A stretch of 64,000 bases of DNA from Thiodiazotropha sp040506775 (GCA_040506775.1 JBEVWC010000027.1:62001-126000), one strand, 5' to 3'. Positions 39,438-49,611 are shown, counted from the first letter of the stretch. Program-made: numbers and translations. Notes: generated by a model from the sequence alone, not told the origin.

Positions 39438-42278
39438 ATGAAGTATTTGCCAGGGATTGCCCTATTATCCGCCATCCTCCCCTTCTCCGCCGCGTCTGCG
39501 GTCAGCTTTGAAATTCTCGACGCAAGTCCCGCCAACAACCGGCCTGTGTCAATCCAGGTGGCCACCTGCCCGCAGTACTATCTGGCCCAGACATACGGCA
39601 CCCAATCCGACGGCGATGTCATCAATATCTACGCAAAGCTGATCGAGGGTCCCACCATTGACCCGATACCCATTGCCTGTAGCGACACCACTACTGAGAT
39701 CGGTCCCTTTGCATCCGGCAACTACACCCTGAACCTCTACACGACCTACAACGGCGGTGAGTTTTTACTGCAGGATTCAAAACCCATAGAAATCCAGTCG
39801 CTGAGCGAAAACGAACCCCCCATGGGGCGTCTGGTGTTTAGCGGCACCCCGGCGGAAGATCAACTGATCCGCATCGATGAAAGCCTTCTCATCGACGCCA
39901 ACGGCATCGGCGATCTGAGTCTGCAGTGGTACCGCGATGACGAACCGATCCCCGGGGCCCTTTACCCGGTCTATATCCTGACCAATGAGGACGTGAACCG
40001 GGACATCCGCGTGGTGGCCAGCTATACCGACGCACAGGGCAACCCGGAACAATTCCGCTCCCTGCCTCTGGCGGTGCCGGAACTGATCGCCAACGTGCCG
40101 GATGAACCCAGCGGAGCGTTTTACATCACAGGCAGTTTTTCCACCGGCTCGACCCTGACCCTGCACAACCGCTACTTCGATGACGACGGTGCGACATTTG
40201 ACTACTTATGGCGCTATACCCAAAGGCCCGAACTGTTCACCGACACGAGGCTTCAGTACGACGCACAGCCCTACACCATAACCGAGCAGGATCTTGGCCT
40301 TGAAATTTTCAATGAAATCACACTGAACAGTTATTCCCTGACCGAGAGTGACGTCATCTACACTAACCAAAGCAGTGTCATCACCTCGGCGAACGATGCT
40401 CCGGTCATCTCCCTTACGGACAATCTCGATATAAACGCGATGGGCGTACTGACCCAGGTTGATCCGGGCATGGTGAGTGCCCATGACGCCCAGGACGGGG
40501 ATATCGCGCCGGTACTGGAAAGCGTGGCCAGCAACGGCAACGATCCGATGGCCGTGAGCGGTGCTCCGCTCGAGCTTCCCAGCGGCAATCATCTGCTGAC
40601 CTGGTCAGCAACTGACAGCGCCGGCACCACGACCCGGGCGGCACAGCTGATCTCCATCGCACCGATCATCGAATTCAGTAAGGATCACAGCGACTACTAC
40701 GATGACCACTATGCCTGTCCGCTTGAGTTGAGCGGTTCGGCCGCCGCCTATCCGGTCACCATCGACTACCGGCTGAACGGTATCCGGTCTGGCGACAATC
40801 ATGAACAAACCCTGTTCGCCGGAACACTCAGCCTCGACGGCCATGAACCGGTGCTCGAGATTCCGGTTCACGATGTCATGCTGAGCGATCCTGCCACGCT
40901 GCTCAGCGCATGGCTCGAAATGGATGAGGTCACCCATGCCGTGCCCGGCAGCATTGCCCGCTGCGACATCATGCTTGACACCGCCAACCCTTCACCCCGG
41001 GTTTCATTGACCATCACCCAGGCCAACGAGCCTTATCGCATCCTGTTGAGAAGCTCGAATCCCGTGGTCCTCAGCACATCCCTCAAGGGGTTGCCCGACA
41101 CCACGGACCCCACGCAGGCCCGATATGCATGGCAGGGTTCTGATCCGACATTGATCGATACCGACACCCGGGAAGACACCTTTACGTTCGATCCGGCATC
41201 CCTGCAACCCGGTCTGTATCGCCTGGGTGTCAGCGTGAACCTGGACCTCTGGCAAATGCAGGATGAACTCAGTTTTCTGGTCGTGAATGCGGACCCGGCC
41301 CGCTATGACGGCGATACCGACCAGGACGGGGTGCTCGACTACCCGGATGGCTCCGACGATTCCGATATGGATGGTATCCCGGACTACCTCGATCATTCCC
41401 ATCTCCCGCGTAATCAGCTTCAAGTCATCAAAGCTGACGCGGAAAGGGTGATCGAGGCCGAACCCGGTCTGGAACTGTTTCTGGGCGACACGGCATTTGA
41501 TGCGTTGACCTATTCCGCGTCCATTGTGCCTCAGGACATCGCAAACTGCGGTTTACCGGATCTCTGCGGCTCAACCGATCCGGCGGATCCCGCGTACTAT
41601 GCCGGTTTGTATAATTTCCAGGTCAAGAATCTGCCCGCTGATCGCAACAGTGTTCAGGTTGTGATACCGCAACAGGCGGCCATCACAGCCGGTTCCGAAT
41701 TCCGGGTATTCACCCCGGGAGGTTGGCAGACCTTCGTCGAGGACACCCACAACCAGTTGAGCAGCGCCTCCGACACCCACCCGACATGTCCGGCGCCGGG
41801 TAGTGATGGGTTTGTGAACAGCCTGTATGAGAATGCCTGGTGTGTGCAATTGACCCTGGAAGATGGAGGACCCAACGATGGGGACGGCATGGTCGATGGC
41901 AAAATCGTGATCCTCGGCGGTGTCATCGTCCACGCAACGGACAGCGGTGATGAACAAACCGGGGATTCGGACACCGATAGCGGGGACACCGGAGATACCG
42001 GAGATACCGGAGATACCGGAGATACCGGAGATACCGGAGATACCAATGGTGATGCGCAGTCAGAAGATCAAAGCAAGAGCAGCGACAGCGGTGGCGGCGG
42101 CGCCCTGTCACCCGGATGGTTATTGCTGTTTGCCGGTCTCTACGGCATGGCCCGGTTAAACCGCTCAAGGCGATACACGCAACGGATCACGCCACTAACG
42201 GCAAAGCTCAACGACAGCGATCCCGTTGCAGCGTTTCGAAGAACGCTTGATTCGCACGGTAGAAATATACCCGGGTGA
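39438..42278 (+). CDS. Large exported surface protein with GlyGly-CTERM-like tail
   Basis: 946 residues: signal peptide (LLSAILPFSAASA-VS), several Ig/cadherin-like beta modules (about 30-630; one has SANDAPVISLTDNLDINAMG like a cadherin/HYR strand), a calcium-loop stretch DTDQDGVLDYPDGSDDSDMD about 632-660 of the thrombospondin type 3 kind, another beta domain, then a low-complexity GDT repeat and the tail SGGGGALSPGWLLLFAGLYG plus RLNRSRR. The tail resembles GlyGly-CTERM (rhombosortase) anchors. Unusually, about 36 residues follow the basic cluster, and this stretch overlaps the end of the convergent gene by 71 bp. Adhesion or cell-surface role is inferred. Confidence 0.75.
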   Translation: MKYLPGIALLSAILPFSAASAVSFEILDASPANNRPVSIQVATCPQYYLAQTYGTQSDGDVINIYAKLIEGPTIDPIPIACSDTTTEIGPFASGNYTLNLYTTYNGGEFLLQDSKPIEIQSLSENEPPMGRLVFSGTPAEDQLIRIDESLLIDANGIGDLSLQWYRDDEPIPGALYPVYILTNEDVNRDIRVVASYTDAQGNPEQFRSLPLAVPELIANVPDEPSGAFYITGSFSTGSTLTLHNRYFDDDGATFDYLWRYTQRPELFTDTRLQYDAQPYTITEQDLGLEIFNEITLNSYSLTESDVIYTNQSSVITSANDAPVISLTDNLDINAMGVLTQVDPGMVSAHDAQDGDIAPVLESVASNGNDPMAVSGAPLELPSGNHLLTWSATDSAGTTTRAAQLISIAPIIEFSKDHSDYYDDHYACPLELSGSAAAYPVTIDYRLNGIRSGDNHEQTLFAGTLSLDGHEPVLEIPVHDVMLSDPATLLSAWLEMDEVTHAVPGSIARCDIMLDTANPSPRVSLTITQANEPYRILLRSSNPVVLSTSLKGLPDTTDPTQARYAWQGSDPTLIDTDTREDTFTFDPASLQPGLYRLGVSVNLDLWQMQDELSFLVVNADPARYDGDTDQDGVLDYPDGSDDSDMDGIPDYLDHSHLPRNQLQVIKADAERVIEAEPGLELFLGDTAFDALTYSASIVPQDIANCGLPDLCGSTDPADPAYYAGLYNFQVKNLPADRNSVQVVIPQQAAITAGSEFRVFTPGGWQTFVEDTHNQLSSASDTHPTCPAPGSDGFVNSLYENAWCVQLTLEDGGPNDGDGMVDGKIVILGGVIVHATDSGDEQTGDSDTDSGDTGDTGDTGDTGDTGDTGDTNGDAQSEDQSKSSDSGGGGALSPGWLLLFAGLYGMARLNRSRRYTQRITPLTAKLNDSDPVAAFRRTLDSHGRNIPG
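41982..42044 (+). repeat. 9-bp microsatellite inside the surface-protein gene
   Basis: Six exact copies of GGAGATACC (41991-42044) preceded by one variant GGGGACACC. Each unit encodes Gly-Asp-Thr. Change in copy number keeps the frame, so it would alter linker length only. Confidence 0.95.
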
Positions 42279-43566
42279 ACGCGGTGTCTCGAATGATGTC
42301 GCAGGTGTTGGGTAGCACTGGCAGATTCTGTGATTCCCGGGCCTGCACATCCGATGGGGTCACACTGCAACCGCGTATCGCACCCAGAAAACGTGGCAAC
42401 TGTTGTTCCGGTTCGTCGAGGGTCAGCATCCGATAGAGCGGACCCGCTTCACTACTGCCTTTGAACAATCCGACCTGGAGCAATCGCACCACCGCATCAC
42501 AGTCATGGAAATCATCCAGCCGGATGCGCCGGCATACGCCGGGTAGTTCATAATTGATCAGCCCGGTATCCGCATAGACTTTGCCATTCTTGATCAACCG
42601 ACCCTGGGTCTGTGAGCGGTAGGCAACCGGATTGACCAGTTCGTTATAGCCGCCGGGAAATCGCTCCGCGCTACCGTCGGCGCGGTGTAACAGGATGTCA
42701 TGCGCCAGCATGGCCTGACGGTCCTGCGGATCCGACACATCGGTCACCCGATCCGCGTCGCTCAGGCGACAGGCGATACCGGTATGTTTCCCGTTGTAGT
42801 AATGATGGATTGCGGTATTCGGTGCGTTGGAGAAATAGACCGAGGGTCCGTACGAGATGTTTGACGGCAAGCCGCCTTCTCCGGCTTGCTGAGCCCGCTT
42901 CAGTCCCAGCAGCCGACCCTGCAGATAGAGCCGTCGCTGTTGATCGAGCTCGAGGGTCTTAAGTGATTTTTGCGTGTCATCGATCAAGGTTTCAATTGAG
43001 TAAGGCAGGTCCTCGAGAAACCCGGGATTGACCTGATTGAATGCCAGTGCGGTGAGTCCGGCCCGGGCGGCGGCGCGGCTGCCATCGTCCGCGGGCGCCG
43101 GTATGTTACCGTCCTGAGTGACCTGACGGGACCACAATCGCTGCAGCCGGTCGAGCATCTCCTGATCCTGGGTATAGGCATACAGCGTCCCGACCGTGGC
43201 GGTACCCAGGGACTTGCGCAACAGATCGGTATACAGCGGGAATCGGGGATAATCCTTGTACTCGAACAGGAAACGCCGCGCCTGGATCCCCGCAAAGGCG
43301 AACTGCTGGGCATCATTGAAGACCCGAAACACGCCATATCCATCATGGGTCAGGAGGGCGAATTTTTCCTCATGGCCCCAGGTATAGAGCCAGCGTTCCT
43401 GATCATCCGGAGGGCGCTCGCAACTGCGCAGAAATTGTGACAACGCGGTATCCGCCTGCCAATCGACCTCAGCCTGGCGACAGGCGGCGTTTGCGGACAG
43501 ACTGCCCAGCAACCCGAGCAGCAACCCCAGGCATTGAAACCGAGAACACACACCCGGCATCTTCAC
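42208..43566 (-). CDS. Exported protein of unknown function, coupled to a MACPF-like lipoprotein
   Basis: 452 residues with a signal peptide (LLLGLLGSLSANA-ACR). Eight or so Cys in the mature part suggest disulfides. It is alpha-helical in the first half (WLYTWGHEEKFALL, AARAGLTALAFNQVNPGFLE) with patches such as FPGGYNELVNPVAY. I do not recognise the family. The start is GTG at 43566 or ATG at 43560; the former overlaps the upstream gene's stop (GTGA), so the two genes form an operon and probably work together. The 3' end overlaps the convergent surface-protein gene by 71 bp. Confidence 0.7.
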   Translation of the reverse strand: MKMPGVCSRFQCLGLLLGLLGSLSANAACRQAEVDWQADTALSQFLRSCERPPDDQERWLYTWGHEEKFALLTHDGYGVFRVFNDAQQFAFAGIQARRFLFEYKDYPRFPLYTDLLRKSLGTATVGTLYAYTQDQEMLDRLQRLWSRQVTQDGNIPAPADDGSRAAARAGLTALAFNQVNPGFLEDLPYSIETLIDDTQKSLKTLELDQQRRLYLQGRLLGLKRAQQAGEGGLPSNISYGPSVYFSNAPNTAIHHYYNGKHTGIACRLSDADRVTDVSDPQDRQAMLAHDILLHRADGSAERFPGGYNELVNPVAYRSQTQGRLIKNGKVYADTGLINYELPGVCRRIRLDDFHDCDAVVRLLQVGLFKGSSEAGPLYRMLTLDEPEQQLPRFLGAIRGCSVTPSDVQARESQNLPVLPNTCDIIRDTAFTRVYFYRANQAFFETLQRDRCR

Positions 43567-45440
43567 GCGCCTTTCTGCGTCTCAGTCCCGGTATCCGTTT
43601 CGGCCGGTTGCCGGTAAGCCGGGTTGTACCAGATCACATCATCACGGCCCTGCTCATAGGAGTACGGCTGAGGCACACAACCCGGTTTCGTTGATGCCTG
43701 ATCCGCGGTTGCGGCTTTATCCATGCTCTCAAGGCGAGTCTGGTAAAGCGCGAAACCTTCCGGGTCAGTCTGCCGGGTAACAGGAATGAAACCCAGTTTC
43801 TCACCCCACTCATCGATCTGCCGGTTGGTCAGGCATCCCGGGTCGGTGGATGAGATCGAACAGCGTTGCTTGGCGGTACGCCCCACATGCAGATCGGTCA
43901 ACTCGTCGAGATGGGTCAGGGATGCCTTGGCCGGCATTGGCAGCTGAATGCGGAAGGCGTAGGGACTGCGGTAATTATTCGGGGAGAAATCACACACATC
44001 ACTGCGATCGCTGCAGATGCGGGCCTCCTCCTGCATCCTGCGCAACTTGACCAGCACCTCGTCCTGGGCGCGTTTGAGTGCCTGCATCGGCTTATCGGCT
44101 GAAACCGTAGAAGCCAGACTGTTGTCCTTCTCACACTGGGCCAGAGCCGCCTTCGCCTTGTCCCGGGCCTCGACCATGGGTTTTTCGATCTGTTTGAAGA
44201 TCGGTTCCCAACCCGGGATTTCAACCCGATTCTCGGTCATCAGCTTGAGGGTCTGTTGCGAGGCCGTGAGGGCCTCGCGCTGAACCGAGCAACTGGGCAC
44301 CACCAGGCAACCGTCCGCATCGCGACTCACCGCCACATAGTCCTGGGGATTGTCCAGGGCCTGCTGGATTTCGTCATAGAGGGTATTGTAGCTGCCCCAG
44401 TAACTGGCCAGTTCGTCGAACTCCGTCTGCTTGTCCGGCAGAATCTTGCCCGGCCAGTTGGATAGCACTTCATAGGGGGTGATGGCGATCTGAAAATCCT
44501 TCGGCGCCACATAGGCGTCCAGGGAGATGGTCTGAAGTTTGTCGGTCAGATCCTGCTGGGTCGCTGGGATGGTGTCGCCCTTGCCACCGGTCATGAACAG
44601 GGACAGGTCCATACGTTCGGAACGGCTGCCTGAGGTTTTGCTCTCGCTCAACTTGGATTCGAACCGTGCTCCCCAACCACCGCCACTGAGATCCGCGCTC
44701 AGGGTCTCTTTCTGCTCCAGGCTCTCCGTGACAAAGCTCAGTGCCGCCGTCAGCTTGGCGCCGCCGTAAATCGCCGAGACAAACGCGGATCCGCAACGGT
44801 GCTTGAAGGCCTCCAGCCCATCGCGTTTTTTCGCCAACGCCAGGGCCTCGGGGGTGAGACGCACCGCACCCCGGGAACCGCCCCGTTCATTCACCGCAGG
44901 CTGGTACCCGGCAGCCTGGGCCTCACCCGCCGGAATGGGATCGTCCGGTACCGGGGCGGTGTAACGGACCCCGTTCTGCACCACCGCATTGAGTACGAAG
45001 GTGGAACGCTCACTGCTCAGATCCATGGACTTGGCAAACGCCGCCTTACCGCTGGCTTCATAGCCGATCGCCTTGACCGAGGCCTCCGCCGACACCCCCA
45101 GGCTCTTCATCAGGGTGTAGTTGTCGGACACCTCCTGCATCGTCATGTAACGGGTCTGGGCCGGTTCCTCGCCCGGCACGAACTCGACACAGATCGTCGG
45201 CACCGGTTCGGAATCCCCCCGGTTCCAACCCCAGCCCAGGGCCACCCCGGTGGCCGGACTGTCGACGATCTCGATCGCGGAGACCGCGTCATAGCGGGTC
45301 AACGGTTCCTTCGCATCGGCGCCCGGAGCTTGCTTGTCACCAAGATGGGTGGTCCCCGGCTGGGGGGAACAGGCAGTGAGCAGAATACCCATCACAACGG
45401 GAGGCGCAGACAGGGCAAGTGGAAAACGGGACGGGATCAT
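43563..45440 (-). CDS. Lipoprotein with a possible MACPF-like pore-forming domain
   Basis: 625 residues; lipobox ILLTAC at about residue 24 marks an outer-membrane lipoprotein. Residues about 105-290 carry two features of membrane-attack/perforin-like domains: SLGVSAEASVKAIGYEASGK ahead of a beta-rich segment, and EAFKHRCGSAFVSAIYGGAK, close to the family pattern F-x3-(Y/C)-G-T-H-(F/Y)-V...GG; the Thr-His pair reads Ser-Ala here. Ser/Gly-rich amphipathic stretches follow (SADLSGGGWGARFESKLSES). The C-terminal part (about 380-600) is helical then Cys-containing. The MACPF call is tentative; the gene is certain. It is translationally coupled to the 452-residue partner. Confidence 0.6.
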   Translation of the reverse strand: MIPSRFPLALSAPPVVMGILLTACSPQPGTTHLGDKQAPGADAKEPLTRYDAVSAIEIVDSPATGVALGWGWNRGDSEPVPTICVEFVPGEEPAQTRYMTMQEVSDNYTLMKSLGVSAEASVKAIGYEASGKAAFAKSMDLSSERSTFVLNAVVQNGVRYTAPVPDDPIPAGEAQAAGYQPAVNERGGSRGAVRLTPEALALAKKRDGLEAFKHRCGSAFVSAIYGGAKLTAALSFVTESLEQKETLSADLSGGGWGARFESKLSESKTSGSRSERMDLSLFMTGGKGDTIPATQQDLTDKLQTISLDAYVAPKDFQIAITPYEVLSNWPGKILPDKQTEFDELASYWGSYNTLYDEIQQALDNPQDYVAVSRDADGCLVVPSCSVQREALTASQQTLKLMTENRVEIPGWEPIFKQIEKPMVEARDKAKAALAQCEKDNSLASTVSADKPMQALKRAQDEVLVKLRRMQEEARICSDRSDVCDFSPNNYRSPYAFRIQLPMPAKASLTHLDELTDLHVGRTAKQRCSISSTDPGCLTNRQIDEWGEKLGFIPVTRQTDPEGFALYQTRLESMDKAATADQASTKPGCVPQPYSYEQGRDDVIWYNPAYRQPAETDTGTETQKGA

Positions 45441-46060
45441 CGGTAATCTCCATATTTTTTGATTGTTATCCGGTTAACTATAGTGCCTCCCTTGGATGAA
45501 GATGATCGGGCAGTCTCTGGGGTATTAGGCTCCGATGGGCGATTTCCAGGTATCACGGTACACCTGGGCTACCACGCAGATTGAATCCCGGACGCGATCA
45601 GCACGGTGTTTCGCCTTTCCTGGATGTCGGGTATGGAATCAGCCACTATCGAATTTATCGCAGTTGGTTCCATAGAAGTTTTTGATCGCAAAGCGAACTC
45701 GATTCCATTCAAAACGCCACCAATCTTAAGATTTGATTAAGAGTCTGAGAATTCTGCTACAAAACACCCGGAATAACAGACATCCGCATACGGAATATCC
45801 CTTACATAGATTTTTTTATAGGGCTTTTACTTATAACCGGGTGGTCTGGACAATTCATATGCAGGGTTTATCTTTTGATATAACCCGATTCAAATCAGTG
45901 TTTCTACCGCCACACGAGTCACGTCGAAACACTCGATCGAATACACAGGGATCCGCCCCTTTTGTGTGACCTAGCCGTTCAGGTTTATCGGTACACCGGA
46001 ATCATTAACCAATTATAAATGCGCATGGCAGACCGCCTTGCAATGCGTGGGGGAGTTCCT
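45441..46060. other. AT-rich divergent region upstream of the cytochrome operon
   Basis: 620 bp, clearly richer in A+T than the flanks (especially 45690-45900). It must contain the promoter of the porin-cytochrome operon and of the MACPF-like pair. I see an imperfect stem GGGTTTAT-N-ATATAACCC near 45866-45890, but no promoter I can defend. No gene is recognised. Confidence 0.55.
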
Positions 46061-48523
46061 ATGTTCCCAGCCCGTCGCCCATACGGTATGTGCCTCTCTG
46101 TGCTTCTGATTCTGGCTGCCACTTTGACGGGTTGCGGTGGTGGCGACGATGGTGGCCAGGTGATCGGCGATGGCGGCAGCGCGGGGGATGATTCGTCAAC
46201 GGCAACCGTCACCCTGAGAGACATCATTGCCGGGGACGCCACCCTGGCCCTCGAGCAACCCTCCGATCCCTTCACGGATCTGCCGTCGGGCGTCAACCCG
46301 GTCACGGTCAACTCCCCGCCGGTGGTGAACTTCCGCATCGTCACCACCGATGGCCAGCCGGTCACCGATCTGACCACCAACGAAGTGCGCATCGCCCTGG
46401 CCAAGCTGGTGCCGGGCACACCCGGTGACTACGGAGTCGAGGGTTCCGGGGAAGCGGATCAGTGGGTCAGCTACATCTACCGCCAGCGCACCGGCACCGC
46501 GGTTCCCGAGGGCGCCTGGCAGGCCACCACCGAAACCCCGGCCAGCCTGGTCTATCACAGCGATGAAGGCTACTACACCTACACCTTTTCCACGGACATC
46601 ACCACCGCGACGCTGCCTGGCAGCGACACCCTGATCTGGGATCCCTCCGCGACCCACCGGATCGCCATCCAACTGCAGATCCGCGACGCCAATCGCACCA
46701 CCATCGTGGCCCTCAACCCCTATTACGACTTCAGTTTCGATGCCCAGAGCCAGTCGGTACCGGTCGCCGCAGCAGCCACCCGCATCGTCGTCGACCGCAG
46801 CGCCTGCAACGAGTGCCACAACCAGCTGGCGATGCACGGCGGCGGACGCATCGATCCCCAGTACTGCGTGCTCTGCCACAACCCGGGCACCACCGAGGCA
46901 CAGACCGGCGAGGTGATCGACTTCAAGGTGATGATCCACAAGATCCACAAAGGCCGCGCCCTGACCACCCCCTACCTGCTGGGAGGATTCAACGGCGCGC
47001 TCACCGACTATTCCGAGGTGGGTTTTCCCCAGGATCTGCGCAATTGCACGAAATGCCACGACGGCGCCAGGCGGGACAGCGAGGGCAACCTGCTAACCCC
47101 CCAGGGGGACAACTGGGAGAGCAAACCCACCCAGCAGGCCTGCGGCGCCTGTCATGACGATGTGGACTTCAATGACCACCAGGGCTTCGACTTCGTCATG
47201 GAGGACAATACGCCGGACAATTCGGCCTGTTCCGTGTGTCATGCCGGGGCGTCCACCATCGCCAGTGTCGAGACCGTGCACTTCAATCAGCTCGAAGCAC
47301 ACTCGGCCAACTACCAGTTCAACATCGAGACGCTGAACTACGACGCCGCCAGCCGCCAGGTCACGGTGCGTTATTCACTCACCAACCCGAATGACGGCAG
47401 CGCCTATGACCTGACCGCCGATTGCGACGGCGAGTGCGGCAGCGATAACACCTTCTACAACCTGCGCCTGTATGTCGCATCGCTGAACCTGATCGGCGCC
47501 TCCAGCGCGGTGGCGGACTACACCAACACGGTCAACGACCGGGCGGTGAACGGCCTCGACGATGGCACCCATCACTACACGCTGACGTTACCGGCACTGC
47601 CGGACAACTCGGCGGAACAGGCTCATGGCACCGCCCGGGTGGTGAGCATCGGCCAGGTTACGGAACCCCGCGTATTGAATGTGGCCACCGGGGCCATCGA
47701 TCCGCTGACCCTGGTCAACATACCGGTGCTCAATACCTATCAGGACTTTGCCATCGATGGCGGCCTGATACCCAGACGCCAGGTGGTGTCCACCGAGAAG
47801 TGCAACGCCTGTCATGGCATGCTCGGCACCGCCTCGGGTTCCAATACCCTGGCCAACGCCTTCCACCGGGGTGCGCGCAACACCGTTGAGGCCTGCCCCA
47901 TCTGCCACAATCCGAACCGCGCCTCGACCACCCTGATGACCGATCCCAACGGGGATGTATTGCCGCTATTCCCCATGACCAGTCCCTTCGACGGGCGCAC
48001 CTTCAACCAGTCCTACCAGTTCAAAACCATGATTCACGGGATCCATGCCGGCAGCTTCCGCGCTTCGCCCTATACCCATGGCAATCCCCCCGGCGAGGTG
48101 GAGGATTACAGCGTGGAGGTGGCCTACCCGGGCATCGTTTCGGACTGCGCCACCTGTCATGTGGGGGATTCCTATCGCAGTGACAGCGGACGGCTCGGCA
48201 GCAGTGTGCTCAGCAGCAATACCACGACGTTCGATCCCCAGACCGGAGCCGGCAACCCCAATGCGGATCTGCTGAGTCTGGTGACGAATGCGGACAGCCT
48301 GGTGGATCCCCTGCTGTTGCCGGTGATCTCACCCAAGGCTGCGAGTTGCGCGGGCTGTCACGATAGCGCAACGGCACGTGAGCACATGGTCAGCATCGGC
48401 GATGCGGCCTTCGACATGAACCAGCAGGACGTGCTGCTCGACGGCCGGGTGTTCGAACGCTGTGACGAATGCCACGGTGTCAGCGGGGCGGTGGACGTCA
48501 AGTCGGTGCATCACGTGCCTTGA
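46061..48523 (+). CDS. Decaheme outer-membrane cytochrome lipoprotein, OmcA/MtrC family (first)
   Basis: Cell-surface multihaem cytochrome that would hand electrons to or take them from extracellular minerals, electrodes or partners. The ATG at 46061 has GGGGAG five bases upstream and puts the lipobox LTGC at Cys25; an earlier ATG (46019) is less likely. The 820 residues contain ten CXXCH motifs in two groups of five (first CNECH near 250, last CDECH near 806), flanking beta domains as in MtrC. First gene of a four-gene porin-cytochrome operon. Gene name withheld because OmcA, MtrC and MtrF cannot be told apart here. Confidence 0.93.
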   Translation: MFPARRPYGMCLSVLLILAATLTGCGGGDDGGQVIGDGGSAGDDSSTATVTLRDIIAGDATLALEQPSDPFTDLPSGVNPVTVNSPPVVNFRIVTTDGQPVTDLTTNEVRIALAKLVPGTPGDYGVEGSGEADQWVSYIYRQRTGTAVPEGAWQATTETPASLVYHSDEGYYTYTFSTDITTATLPGSDTLIWDPSATHRIAIQLQIRDANRTTIVALNPYYDFSFDAQSQSVPVAAAATRIVVDRSACNECHNQLAMHGGGRIDPQYCVLCHNPGTTEAQTGEVIDFKVMIHKIHKGRALTTPYLLGGFNGALTDYSEVGFPQDLRNCTKCHDGARRDSEGNLLTPQGDNWESKPTQQACGACHDDVDFNDHQGFDFVMEDNTPDNSACSVCHAGASTIASVETVHFNQLEAHSANYQFNIETLNYDAASRQVTVRYSLTNPNDGSAYDLTADCDGECGSDNTFYNLRLYVASLNLIGASSAVADYTNTVNDRAVNGLDDGTHHYTLTLPALPDNSAEQAHGTARVVSIGQVTEPRVLNVATGAIDPLTLVNIPVLNTYQDFAIDGGLIPRRQVVSTEKCNACHGMLGTASGSNTLANAFHRGARNTVEACPICHNPNRASTTLMTDPNGDVLPLFPMTSPFDGRTFNQSYQFKTMIHGIHAGSFRASPYTHGNPPGEVEDYSVEVAYPGIVSDCATCHVGDSYRSDSGRLGSSVLSSNTTTFDPQTGAGNPNADLLSLVTNADSLVDPLLLPVISPKAASCAGCHDSATAREHMVSIGDAAFDMNQQDVLLDGRVFERCDECHGVSGAVDVKSVHHVP

Positions 48524-48573
48524 GCGCGTTGCAGTCCTTGCATGGCAGTGAAAACGACAACAGGAAGCTGAGT

Positions 48574-49578
48574 ATGCTCGATCTACATCCGATACGGCTG
48601 AGCGGGTTGCTGACCCTGTTCCTGCTCCTGCTCCTGTTGTCGATTTCTCCTTTGCTCGAGGCCGCGGACGATGCATCCATGGCGGGGCATCCGCGCATGA
48701 CCCTGGAGGAGGCGCAACAGACCGTTGCGCGTGTGCTGGCCGCGCAACCCTCCAAGAAAGGGGCCGACACCTGCCTGAAATGTCACGACGAGGACAACGA
48801 GTATCCGGTGATGCCCCTGTTCAAGACCCGTCATGCGGTAGCCGCCGACCCGCGCACCCCGTTCGCCAACGAACAGTGCGAAACCTGTCATGGGCCGGGG
48901 GGTGAACATCAGGTCGACACCAAGGAGGGCGAAGTCAAACCGCCCATCCTCAATTTCGGGCGTAAAGCCTGGACACCGGTGAAGGATCAGAACGACCGTT
49001 GCCTCACCTGTCACCAGAACCACCAGCGGATCGAATGGCAGGGCTCTACCCACGAGTTCAACGAAGTCGCCTGCGCCGACTGCCACAGGATCCATGTGGC
49101 GCGGGATCCGGTGTTGCAGCACGCCGACCAGGCGCAGGTCTGCTTCGACTGTCACGCCAACCAGAAGGCGAAGTTTTTCCAGGCCTCACACCACCCGGTG
49201 CGGGAGGGTCAGATGACCTGCAGCGAGTGTCACAACGTGCATGGCGAGGATGGCAGCGGCCTGAAGATCGCCGCCACGATGCGCGAGAAGTGCACCGCCT
49301 GTCACGCGGAGAAGCGCGGTCCGTTTCTCTGGGAACACGAACCCGCCGCGGAAGACTGCACTCTCTGTCATGCGAGTCACGGCTCCAATTTCCAGGCGTT
49401 GCTGAAGAAACGCCCGCCCCAGCTCTGCCAGCAGTGCCATGCCCCGGCAGGCCACCCCAGCGTCAGCTACAACGGCTCGAGGATTCCCTCCCAGTTCCTC
49501 AGCGTCAAAGGCTGCCTGAACTGCCACTCCCAGATGCATGGCACCAACCATCCTTCCGCCGTCTCGCCGTTGCGATGA
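48574..49578 (+). CDS. mtrA: Periplasmic decaheme cytochrome, DmsE/MtrA/PioA family
   Basis: Ten-haem wire that sits inside the MtrB barrel and carries electrons across the outer membrane. The ATG at 48574 has AGGAAG upstream; the frame extends further left without sense. A signal peptide (LLTLFLLLLLLSISPLLEA-ADD) is followed by ten CXXCH motifs (CLKCH first, CLNCH last) spaced through 334 residues, the normal family size and heme number. Starts 50 bp after the first decaheme gene and ends 33 bp before the barrel gene, so all are one operon. Confidence 0.95.
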   Translation: MLDLHPIRLSGLLTLFLLLLLLSISPLLEAADDASMAGHPRMTLEEAQQTVARVLAAQPSKKGADTCLKCHDEDNEYPVMPLFKTRHAVAADPRTPFANEQCETCHGPGGEHQVDTKEGEVKPPILNFGRKAWTPVKDQNDRCLTCHQNHQRIEWQGSTHEFNEVACADCHRIHVARDPVLQHADQAQVCFDCHANQKAKFFQASHHPVREGQMTCSECHNVHGEDGSGLKIAATMREKCTACHAEKRGPFLWEHEPAAEDCTLCHASHGSNFQALLKKRPPQLCQQCHAPAGHPSVSYNGSRIPSQFLSVKGCLNCHSQMHGTNHPSAVSPLR

Positions 49579-49611
49579 GCGTGACACGGAATATCAGGGG
49601 AACGGCATAAG

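Noticed and set aside
38884..39441. 185-residue plus-strand frame between pyc and the surface-protein gene
   Set aside because: No domain, overlaps the pyc start, and the downstream gene has its own signal peptide start.
41923..42168. 81-residue minus-strand frame with a YLR repeat
   Set aside because: Reverse reading of the GGAGATACC microsatellite inside the surface-protein gene.
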